Shown: positions 1 to 5,344 of the stretch, in pieces
Layout: each line of letters opens with the position of its first letter
Numbering within the stretch: position 1 is the stretch's first letter
Source: Verrucomicrobiia bacterium
GTDB taxonomy: Bacteria > Verrucomicrobiota > Verrucomicrobiia > Limisphaerales > Palsa-1400
Direction: 5' to 3'
Length of the DNA: 5,344 bases
NCBI GenBank assembly: GCA_025934545.1
Contig: JAICXV010000217.1
Location: 1-5,344, forward strand
The notes under the pieces: generated by a model
Seen by the model: the letters and a program-made list of their open reading frames with translations, nothing else
The model's database searches: none
What the model was told of the DNA's origin: nothing
Translations under genes and position numbers: made by a program

Positions 1-229
1 GGAATGGCGCCTCGCGAAAGACCGTTCCGCTCAGAACAGGAACTGGCTGCTCTTGAAGTCCGGCTCTGCAATGAAACGGCCCGGTAAAAACCGTGACCTC
101 AACTTTAGTGGGCGTGGAACGCGGCGCTTTAGCTTTTTTCGTTGGCAAATCGGCCGCGCGCGCGTCGGGAACCAACAATCCGGCCACACAGAGAACGCCG
201 CAAACTGTCAAAGCAAGATTCTTGAACAT
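1..229 (-). CDS. exported protein of unknown function, N-terminal part only (runs off left edge)
   Basis: Read on the minus strand from the ATG at 229-227, this frame stays open for 76 codons to the window edge. The first 25 residues form a textbook Sec signal peptide: a short start with Lys3, a hydrophobic core (about residues 5-20, LALTVCGVLCVAGLLV) and an Ala-Arg-Ala cleavage site at 23-25. A Lys/Pro/Thr-rich linker follows (about 30-43), then the start of a mature domain I do not recognise. An in-frame TTG four codons upstream is an alternative start; no Shine-Dalgarno sequence is visible at either. The signal peptide is convincing, but the reading frame after about residue 51 is less so. 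From there codon choice looks better in the neighbouring minus frame, which ends at a TGA at 33-31, and a plus-strand frame also stays open from 1 to a TAA at 85-87. A frameshift near the GGGCC at about 79-83, or a very short protein, is therefore possible. The gene is divergent from the small gene at 337. Confidence 0.55.
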   Translation of the reverse strand, partial: MFKNLALTVCGVLCVAGLLVPDARAADLPTKKAKAPRSTPTKVEVTVFTGPFHCRAGLQEQPVPVLSGTVFREAPF

Positions 230-268
230 AAGTCTATTCAATATTGGTTTAATAACCGCGCAGCAATA

Positions 269-292
269 GTGCAGTTTTGCACGAATTGCAAA
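269..292. promoter_or_regulatory. overlapping TGCA-centred inverted repeats in divergent spacer (possible operator)
   Basis: Two inverted repeats share an arm. GTGCA (269-273) pairs with TGCAC (278-282) across four bases, and TTTGCA (276-281) pairs with TGCAAA (287-292) across five bases. TGCA therefore recurs at 270, 278 and 287, close to one helical turn apart. The site lies between the divergent starts at 229 and 337, where a regulator could act on both genes. No clear -35/-10 pair could be fixed in this spacer. The operator role is inference from position and symmetry only, and short dyads like these also arise by chance. Confidence 0.22.
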
Positions 293-336
293 GCTGGTCT
301 GTGAGCGCAAAGTGCAGGTCTAGGCTACATTGCTAT

Positions 337-549
337 ATGCAAGCTGAGGTTCTGAAAGAATACGATTGGGTTCGGTTTCAACTCCATCGGCCCGATGATC
401 GCCGAGTGTTGGAAGGATTTGTCCAGGAAATTTCGGCTGACGGGCAGCGCTTTAAAATGTGCCGTGAACCCGACGGCGTTGAGTGTCAATGGTTCGATCT
501 GAGCGAATTAACGGTGTTGAAAACGCAGACGCTCGGTGCGCCGGTGTAG
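337..549 (+). CDS. small hypothetical protein, 70 residues
   Basis: The protein is predicted to be small, soluble and cytoplasmic, with no signal peptide or membrane segment. I do not recognise its family. The sequence alternates charged and hydrophobic residues (DWVRFQL, RVLEGFVQEIS, CQWFDLSELTVL), suggesting a compact beta-rich fold such as a small SH3-like barrel, but this is a guess. I chose the ATG at 337 over the in-frame ATG at 277. The extra 20 residues (rich in Ser, Cys and Arg) look noncoding and would overlap the inverted repeats at 269-292. No Shine-Dalgarno sequence stands out before either start. The gene lies 52 bases before the phosphodiesterase gene on the same strand, so cotranscription is possible, though nothing shows a functional link. 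It begins 107 bases from the divergent exported-protein gene. I am fairly confident that it is coding, because codon use matches its neighbours and the protein sequence looks natural, but not of its role. Confidence 0.6.
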   Translation: MQAEVLKEYDWVRFQLHRPDDRRVLEGFVQEISADGQRFKMCREPDGVECQWFDLSELTVLKTQTLGAPV

Positions 550-601
550 TATTGCCACTGGTCGAGTTTCAGTGTTCAGTATGCGCTCGAAACGTTACTG
601 A

Positions 602-2110
602 ATGAGAACTTTTTTAGCCTGCCTCGTCTGCTGTTTTGCTGCTCAACTTCACGCCGCCAAACATGTCGTCCTTATCGTCTGGGACGGAATGCGGCCCGAT
701 TTTGTGACCGAATCAAACTGTCCGACGTTGTTCAAACTTTCCAAACAAGGCGCGACTTTTACAAAACATCACGCCGCTTATCCCAGCGCCACCGAAGTAA
801 ATGGCACGGTGCTGGCGACGGGCGTTAATCCCGCGCGCGACTTGATCGTCGGCAACCACGAATATCGTCCTTACGTTGACGAATTGTCCGACGTCCATAC
901 CGAAGCCCTCGCATCCGTTCGCAAGGGAGATGAAAATAATCACGGCGAATACATTGGCGTGCCGACATTGGCCGAAACCGTTCGCGCCGCCGGACGCACG
1001 GCCGTCGTGGCCGGTTCGAAACCTGTGGCTTTATTATTGGATCGTAAAGAACGAACCTCGACCAAAGAAGGCGTCAACCTTTACGCGGGAGCGACATTGC
1101 CCGCTTCGCTCGGAGCGACGGTCTCAAACCAATTTGGTCCTTACCCTGACGAAGACGCGACCAATCCAAGCCGCATCGATTGGACGGTCGATGCGCTGAT
1201 TACCGATCTTTGGAGCAATGGCGTCCCGGCATTTTCGTTTGTCTGGATGAATCAGCCGGACCTTGCACAGCACAGATTTAGTCCTGGATCAAAAGAAGCG
1301 TTGGCATCAATCCGCAATTCAGACGATAACCTCGCGAAGATTCTCGCAGCACTGGACAAAAAAGGTGTCCGCGATTCCACGGATGTCATCGTCGTCTCTG
1401 ACCACGGTTGTTCAACAATTGCTGAAACCGCCGACTTGCCGGGCGACCTGGCCAAAGCGGGATTTCACGCCGCCCGAAAATATAAAACCAAACCGAATCC
1501 CGGGGACATCATCGTCGCCAGCAATTCGGGATCGACGATGGTTTATGTCATTGGTCATGACAAAAAAATCGTCAATGACGTTGTGAACTTTTTGCGCAAA
1601 TGGAAACACACGGGAGTTATTTTTTCGCGTGAAGCGCCGGGCGCGTTTCCGCTCAAGAGCATTCACGCCAATTCGCCGGAAGCGCCGGACATTTTGATTT
1701 CGCTGCGATGGAGCCAGGGAACAAACAAATTTGGCGTTCCCGGAATTATCACGACCGATGGTACAACATTCAAACCGGGGCAGGGCGCTCACGTCACGCT
1801 CTGTCCTTACGACATGCACAATACGCTGATCGCGGCCGGTCCGGATTTTCGCGCCGGTTACAAAGATCAATTTCCGAGTGGGAATCTTGATGTCGCGCCG
1901 ACTGTGCTTCGTGTGCTCGGCGTCAATCCAAAGCAAAAGCTGGATGGCCGCATTTTAACCGAAGCATTAAAAGATTCGCAGCCGCAAAAGTTGGGCGAGC
2001 CAAAGACCCGCACCCGCCGTCTTATTGTTCAAAATTGGGAACAGTATTTGACTTACACTCAGTACGGCGGCGTTGAGTATTACGACGAAGGTAACGGCGC
2101 GCAGAAATAA
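602..2110 (+). CDS. secreted type I phosphodiesterase / nucleotide pyrophosphatase-like hydrolase (alkaline phosphatase superfamily)
   Basis: This 502-residue enzyme is predicted to hydrolyse phosphodiester or phosphate-ester bonds with two metal ions (usually zinc in this family) outside the cytoplasm. Residues 1-18 are a signal peptide (hydrophobic core FLACLVCCFAA, cleavage near LHA-A). The NPP-type active site is complete. Asp28 lies in VWDGMRPD, and the nucleophile Thr64 in YPSATEVNG, with Asn67 placed as in NPP enzymes. Asp220 and His224 lie in NQPDLAQH, Asp267 and His268 in VSDHG, and the last ligand His397 in GQGAHVTLCPYD. The C-terminal part has MHNTLIAAGPDFRAG (405-419) and a DVAPTVLRVLG stretch, common in bacterial members. 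The substrate cannot be read from the sequence: nucleotides, phospholipid head groups and sugar phosphates are all possible. The two cysteines in the signal core do not form a convincing lipobox. No clear ribosome binding site precedes the ATG at 602. The stop codon lies one base from the stop of convergent rsmB. Confidence 0.88.
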   Translation: MRTFLACLVCCFAAQLHAAKHVVLIVWDGMRPDFVTESNCPTLFKLSKQGATFTKHHAAYPSATEVNGTVLATGVNPARDLIVGNHEYRPYVDELSDVHTEALASVRKGDENNHGEYIGVPTLAETVRAAGRTAVVAGSKPVALLLDRKERTSTKEGVNLYAGATLPASLGATVSNQFGPYPDEDATNPSRIDWTVDALITDLWSNGVPAFSFVWMNQPDLAQHRFSPGSKEALASIRNSDDNLAKILAALDKKGVRDSTDVIVVSDHGCSTIAETADLPGDLAKAGFHAARKYKTKPNPGDIIVASNSGSTMVYVIGHDKKIVNDVVNFLRKWKHTGVIFSREAPGAFPLKSIHANSPEAPDILISLRWSQGTNKFGVPGIITTDGTTFKPGQGAHVTLCPYDMHNTLIAAGPDFRAGYKDQFPSGNLDVAPTVLRVLGVNPKQKLDGRILTEALKDSQPQKLGEPKTRTRRLIVQNWEQYLTYTQYGGVEYYDEGNGAQK

Positions 2111-2111
2111 T

Positions 2112-3374
2112 TCATTTTGTTTTAAGCGTCGCGACGTATGCGCCGTCCACCTGATCCTCGAATGGCAATAATTGTCGTTCGCTGTGCAAAGTGAAATTCG
2201 GTTGTTCACTCAAAAATGTTTTCACGACTTCCTGATTTTCTTCCGGTTCCAAACTGCAAGTGCTGTAGACGAGTGTCCCGCTGGCTTTGAGGCGTTTGGC
2301 TGAATCGCGCAAAATCGAAAGCTGCGTGTCGCGCAGACGCAAAATCTCTTCAGGGTTAATTCGCCAACGCAACTCAACCCGACGGCGCAGCACGCCCGTG
2401 TTTGAGCACGGTGCGTCGATCAGAATCCGATCGAATTGTTTGGTGGCGGAATTCGTGCCGACACACTTCACGCCGAGACGTTCGCAATTTTCCACAACCA
2501 GATTCAATCGCTCCGGTTGATTGTCTTCGGCGAGAATCTCGCCTTCGTCGCGCATCCGTTGGGCGATGTAGGTTGTTTTACCGCCCGGCGCTGCACAAAT
2601 ATCCAGAATGTGCTCGCCGGCTTGCGGACTCAACATGGTGACCGCAAGGAGCGTGCTCGGGTCCTGCACGTAAAACATCCCTTCCTGAAATGTTCGCAAA
2701 GACGTCAGCGCAGGATGAGATTCCAGTTCAAAAACCTCGTCGTTCGAAAACCAATCGCGTTCCACAGTGCGATACGTCACGCGCTCCGAATCCCAAATCT
2801 GTTTCAGCTTGTCCGCGTCCGCCTTCAGCGTGTTGACGCGGGCGAACGTCGGCGGCGGTGTATTGTTCCATTCTAACAGTCGAATCGTTTTTTCCTCGCC
2901 CCACCGTTTTTGCCAGCGTTGCACCAGCCAATCGGGTTGCGAATAGCCGGTAGCCGGATCGGTTTTCTTTAATCCTTCGAGAGCAGCCCTTGTTTCGTCG
3001 CGTTCTCGCGTGTACCCGCGCAGAACAGCGTTGAGAAAACCGGCCTTCGGCGCGAAACCGAATTTCTTCGCCAACTCGACCGTTTCATGGACGGCGGCGT
3101 GATCGGGCACTCGTTGCAGCCAAAAAAGTTGATAAAGGCCCAATTGAAGTAAAATGTGTAATTGAGGATGCTGTTCGCGACCGCCGGTCTTGCGCGCGAT
3201 GAGCCAATCGACCGTCCTTTGCCAGCGAATGATGCCGTAAACAAGTTCCTGGCACAGACGCCGGTCTTCCGGAGAAAGCGCGTCGAGCTCAGGCTCGAGC
3301 AGCCGCTCGACAAATTGGTGGCCGCTGCGTTGGCGCTTAAGCACCCGCGCGGCAATTTCTCTTGGTTTTTGCAA
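2112..3374 (-). CDS. rsmB: 16S rRNA (cytosine-C5)-methyltransferase RsmB
   Basis: RsmB transfers a methyl group from S-adenosylmethionine to C5 of one cytosine in 16S rRNA (C967 in E. coli numbering). The 420-residue product matches the usual length of about 430. Residues 1-140 are the NusB-like RNA-binding domain, with KPREIAARVL at the start and HAAVHETVELAKKFG and FLNAVLRGYTR around 92-123. The catalytic Rossmann domain has RVNTLK at 179-184, YVQDPSTLL at 235-243 and the SAM-binding motif DICAAPGGKT at 258-267. It also has the motif DAPCSNTG with Cys323 and the motif YSTCSLEPEEN with the catalytic Cys373. The start is a TTG at 3374. An in-frame TAA lies just upstream, no ATG occurs before residue 233, and the family's typical N-terminus begins here, so the protein is complete. 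No Shine-Dalgarno sequence is visible, and weak initiation would suit a low-abundance enzyme. The gene is divergent from greA and convergent with the phosphodiesterase gene. Confidence 0.95.
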   Translation of the reverse strand: MQKPREIAARVLKRQRSGHQFVERLLEPELDALSPEDRRLCQELVYGIIRWQRTVDWLIARKTGGREQHPQLHILLQLGLYQLFWLQRVPDHAAVHETVELAKKFGFAPKAGFLNAVLRGYTRERDETRAALEGLKKTDPATGYSQPDWLVQRWQKRWGEEKTIRLLEWNNTPPPTFARVNTLKADADKLKQIWDSERVTYRTVERDWFSNDEVFELESHPALTSLRTFQEGMFYVQDPSTLLAVTMLSPQAGEHILDICAAPGGKTTYIAQRMRDEGEILAEDNQPERLNLVVENCERLGVKCVGTNSATKQFDRILIDAPCSNTGVLRRRVELRWRINPEEILRLRDTQLSILRDSAKRLKASGTLVYSTCSLEPEENQEVVKTFLSEQPNFTLHSERQLLPFEDQVDGAYVATLKTK

Positions 3375-3391
3375 GTTCAGTGCTTAATAAT
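3362..3391 (+). promoter_or_regulatory. possible sigma-70-type promoter for greA
   Basis: TTGGTT at 3362-3367 (3 of 6 matches to TTGACA) is followed, 18 bases later, by AATAAT at 3386-3391 (5 of 6 matches to TATAAT). Transcription would start near 3398. That leaves about 25 bases of leader before the ATG at 3423 but only a few before the ATG at 3402. The -35 box lies inside the first codons of rsmB on the other strand, which is plausible in so tight a divergent arrangement. The -35 match is poor, so this is a candidate only. Confidence 0.25.
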
Positions 3392-3410
3392 AAACGACTA
3401 TATGGGATCC

Positions 3411-3415
3411 GAGAA
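3411..3415 (+). promoter_or_regulatory. weak ribosome binding site deciding the greA start
   Basis: GAGAA ends seven bases before the ATG at 3423, a workable Shine-Dalgarno position. The in-frame ATG at 3402 has only A/T-rich sequence before it. This, together with the family-like N-terminus MKDEFEKLV, favours 3423 as the start of the long GreA protein. Confidence 0.35.
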
Positions 3416-3422
3416 CAATTCA

Positions 3423-5288
3423 ATGAAAGACGAATTTGAGAAGTTGGTTGCCACGGCAAAGATTACCCGCCCACAAATGGAAGCACTTTTGCAGCTGACC
3501 GACAATGGCTATTGTTGGCATCGAAGCTGGGGCTTCGGAAAAATTACCACTGTCGACGCGGTTTTCGGTCAATTCGTCATCGATTTTCAGACAAAAAAGG
3601 GTCACAAAATGGATTTAGCCTTCGCCGCTGAATCGCTCAAACCGATTTCCAAAGACCATATTTACGCCCGCAAAGTTGCCGACATCGAATCGCTTCGCCA
3701 AATGGCGGCCTTGCATCATCTCGACTTGATCAAATTGGTCCTGCAAAGCTTCGGCGGCAAAGCGACGATTGATCAAATTCAGCAGGTCCTCGTTCCCGAT
3801 GTCATCAAGGATGATTGGAAAAAATGGTGGGAAGCGGCCAAACGCGAGTTGAAGAAAGACGGCCATTTCCAGGTGCCGCTCAAAAAATCTGAACCGATCG
3901 TCTATCAGGCCAAGGAAACTTCTTTGCAGGAACGGTTGATGGGCGACTTCCGCGCTGCCAAAGGTCTCAAAGCACGCCATACCGTTGCCCACGAAATTCA
4001 ACGCAATTTTTCCGACATCAACGACAAACCCGGCACAGCCAAAGAAATCATCGCCGCACTCAACGCTGAAATTGCGACGCATCAACGCACACAACCAGCA
4101 ACGGCGCTGGAAGCGATCTTCGTTCGCGACGACATTCGCGAAGCTGCAGGTCTAACTGCGACGGAAGGCGAAATTACTTCGAACCAAATTTGGCAACAGG
4201 AAGCCCGTCGCATCGCCGAGTTGCTTGAGGCCGTTCCCGGCGCGAAACATCGCCGCGCGTTGCACTCCTTTAAAGCGGCTACACCGGACTGGGACGATTC
4301 CCTCGTCAATGCTTTGAACAGCGTTTCGACGAAGGTTGCCACCGAAATGGCCGAGGCGCTCATCGAGGGCGGCAAATTGGATCGTCTTAAAGAACTGTTG
4401 TCGCGGCTAATCAGCCAGCACCAGGCCAGCAGCGATTTGTTGCTCTGGCTCGCCAAAGAACGCTCTGACACCTACGCCGATATTCTCGGGCCCGAAGTGT
4501 TCCGCGCCATGCTCACCGCGATGGAACGCGATCAGTTCAATGAAAAGCGCTCGAACAAATTGCGGGATTTCATCTTGGACGACTCGACCTTGTTGGTGGA
4601 ATTGATCGGTTCAGCCGATCTGGAAGTCATCAAAGATTTGACCCGCGCCCTGCAACTTTCTCCGTGCTTCGACGACATGGACAAACGTTCGCTGCTCGCA
4701 CGGATCGTGAAGAGCTATCCGGCCATGCAGGCATTGATCTCTGGCGAACAGACCAAGCAGGAAACGACCTATCAGGTTTCCTGGGAAAGTCTCGAACGCC
4801 GCAAAAACGAATACGCCGAACTCGTCCAGAAATCGATTCCGGCTAACTCGAAGGAAATCGCCATCGCCCGCAGCTACGGCGACTTGCGCGAAAACCACGA
4901 ATACAAGGCGGCCAAAGAAATGCAGAAGATTTTGATGCGCCGCAAATCCGAATTGGAATCGCAACTCGTTCGCGCGCGGGGAACGGATTTCGCCAACGCC
5001 AAGACCGACGTCGTCAGCATCGGCACCATCGTCAATGTGACCGATCTCGAGCACAATCAAGCGGAACACTTCACCATCCTCGGCGCGTGGGATTCCAATC
5101 CCGACCAGGGTGTGATCAGTTATTTGACGCCCGTCGCGCAATCACTCATCGGCCACAAACCCGGCGAAGAAGTCGAAGTGCAATCCGATTCGGAAAAGAA
5201 GCGCTATCGCATCGATGCAATCGCGGCATACAAGACAGCGGAAGCACCCGCCGCCGCGCCACAATCCGAGCAGCCAGCGACCGTTTAA
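3423..5288 (+). CDS. greA: long GreA/GreB-family transcription elongation factor with large N-terminal extension
   Basis: Gre factors enter the secondary channel of RNA polymerase and stimulate cleavage of backtracked RNA, freeing stalled complexes. The last 170 or so residues of this 621-residue protein are a GreA module. The coiled coil spans about 450-530, with the tip motif GDLRENHEY at 486-494 (Asp487 and Glu490 match the acidic pair Asp41/Glu44 of E. coli GreA). The FKBP-like domain spans about 531-605, with TPVAQSLIGHKPGEEVEV. An Ala/Pro-rich tail ends the protein. The first 450 residues are an extension absent from the 158-residue E. coli protein. It begins with a small beta-rich segment (HRSWGFGKI at 33-41, VIDFQTKKGHKM at 52-63), includes a Trp-rich helix (DDWKKWWEAAKREL, 130-143), and is otherwise mainly helical. 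Long GreA proteins of this plan are known in Chlamydiae and occur in related phyla. I prefer the ATG at 3423 (GAGAA seven bases upstream, family-like start). The ATG at 3402 would add seven residues, and the open frame back to 3162 is antisense to rsmB. No terminator follows. Confidence 0.9.
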   Translation: MKDEFEKLVATAKITRPQMEALLQLTDNGYCWHRSWGFGKITTVDAVFGQFVIDFQTKKGHKMDLAFAAESLKPISKDHIYARKVADIESLRQMAALHHLDLIKLVLQSFGGKATIDQIQQVLVPDVIKDDWKKWWEAAKRELKKDGHFQVPLKKSEPIVYQAKETSLQERLMGDFRAAKGLKARHTVAHEIQRNFSDINDKPGTAKEIIAALNAEIATHQRTQPATALEAIFVRDDIREAAGLTATEGEITSNQIWQQEARRIAELLEAVPGAKHRRALHSFKAATPDWDDSLVNALNSVSTKVATEMAEALIEGGKLDRLKELLSRLISQHQASSDLLLWLAKERSDTYADILGPEVFRAMLTAMERDQFNEKRSNKLRDFILDDSTLLVELIGSADLEVIKDLTRALQLSPCFDDMDKRSLLARIVKSYPAMQALISGEQTKQETTYQVSWESLERRKNEYAELVQKSIPANSKEIAIARSYGDLRENHEYKAAKEMQKILMRRKSELESQLVRARGTDFANAKTDVVSIGTIVNVTDLEHNQAEHFTILGAWDSNPDQGVISYLTPVAQSLIGHKPGEEVEVQSDSEKKRYRIDAIAAYKTAEAPAAAPQSEQPATV

Positions 5289-5300
5289 GCTCGATTTTAA

Positions 5301-5333
5301 CGCAGAGACGCAAAGAGCGCAGAGCTCGCAGAG
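5301..5333. repeat. short CGCARAG repeat cluster (dispersed intergenic repeat type)
   Basis: Four copies of a seven-base unit occur at 5301 (CGCAGAG), 5309 (CGCAAAG), 5318 (CGCAGAG) and 5327 (CGCAGAG), so the spacing is 8, 9 and 9 bases. A/T-rich sequence flanks them (TTTTAA before; the perfect palindrome TTAAATTTAA at 5335-5344 after). The cluster begins 12 bases after the greA stop and continues to the window edge. From general knowledge, CGCAGAGACGCAGAG-like strings are dispersed between genes in many environmental bacteria and often lie near genes for GxxExxY proteins. Whether that holds here cannot be seen. No strong hairpin with a T-run is present, so I do not call it a terminator. Confidence 0.6.
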
Positions 5334-5344
5334 ATTAAATTTAA

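Noticed and set aside
53..304. Plus-strand open frame of 83 codons
   Set aside because: It lies antisense to the signal-peptide gene and crosses the divergent spacer; its product is Arg/Ser/Asn-rich with no domain-like pattern.
277..336. Earlier ATG at 277 for the small gene
   Set aside because: The extra 20 residues look noncoding, and the start lies within the inverted repeats; the ATG at 337 gives a cleaner protein.
1412..1936. Minus-strand open frame of 174 codons
   Set aside because: It lies fully inside the phosphodiesterase gene, whose active-site motifs fix the other strand as coding; it is a shadow of biased codon use.
2127..2136. Palindrome CGTCGCGACG near the convergent stops as a terminator
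   Set aside because: It has no proper loop and no T-run follows on either strand; it also lies in the last codons of rsmB.
2436..2876. Plus-strand open frame of 146 codons
   Set aside because: It is antisense to the rsmB catalytic domain, with an Arg-rich, motif-free product.
3162..3401. N-terminal extension of the greA frame back to an ATG at 3162
   Set aside because: This part is antisense to the conserved N-terminal domain of rsmB, and its translation has no resemblance to GreA. The starts at 3423 or 3402 fit better.
3397..3423. Possible rsmB promoter (TTGAAT and TATAGT, minus strand)
   Set aside because: The -10 match is good, but the spacer is only 15 bases, too short for a typical sigma-70 promoter, so I do not list it.
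3615..5141. Several minus-strand open frames of 129-176 codons opposite greA
   Set aside because: They are mirror frames of a strongly biased coding sequence, rich in Phe, Arg and Gly, with no start context or motifs.

Overview
The window is a stretch of ordinary bacterial chromosome of moderate G+C (roughly half). It carries four well-supported or likely complete genes and one gene cut by the left edge. The best taxonomic clue is the gene at the right. It encodes a GreA-type elongation factor of about 620 residues, four times the usual length, a long form that I associate with Chlamydiae, Verrucomicrobiota and spirochaetes. Together with the base composition and the lack of clear Shine-Dalgarno sequences before most genes, this makes a Verrucomicrobiota-like bacterium my best guess. 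That is inference, not proof.

Left part (1-601). A minus-strand gene starts at 229 with a clear signal peptide and runs off the left edge. A 107-base divergent spacer contains overlapping TGCA-centred inverted repeats. A small plus-strand gene of unknown function (70 residues) begins at 337.

Centre (602-3374). A secreted metal-dependent phosphodiesterase of the alkaline phosphatase superfamily (NPP-like) has the complete set of catalytic and metal-ligand residues. It converges, with one base between stop codons, on rsmB, the 16S rRNA cytosine-C5 methyltransferase. rsmB runs on the minus strand and starts with TTG.

Right part (3375-5344). A 48-base divergent spacer separates rsmB from the long greA-like gene on the plus strand. 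After greA comes a short noncoding tail with four copies of a CGCARAG unit at 8-9 base spacing, a type of dispersed intergenic repeat. No stretch above 300 bases lacks a gene. I saw no tRNA or rRNA gene, CRISPR array, insertion sequence or convincing intrinsic terminator.

rsmB and greA both serve information processing (ribosome RNA modification and rescue of stalled RNA polymerase) and share a divergent control region. The phosphodiesterase and the truncated gene both encode exported proteins. Nothing here forms an obvious new system. The points worth a second look are the large N-terminal extension of GreA, the unclassified small protein, the possible frameshift in the left-edge gene, and the terminal repeat.
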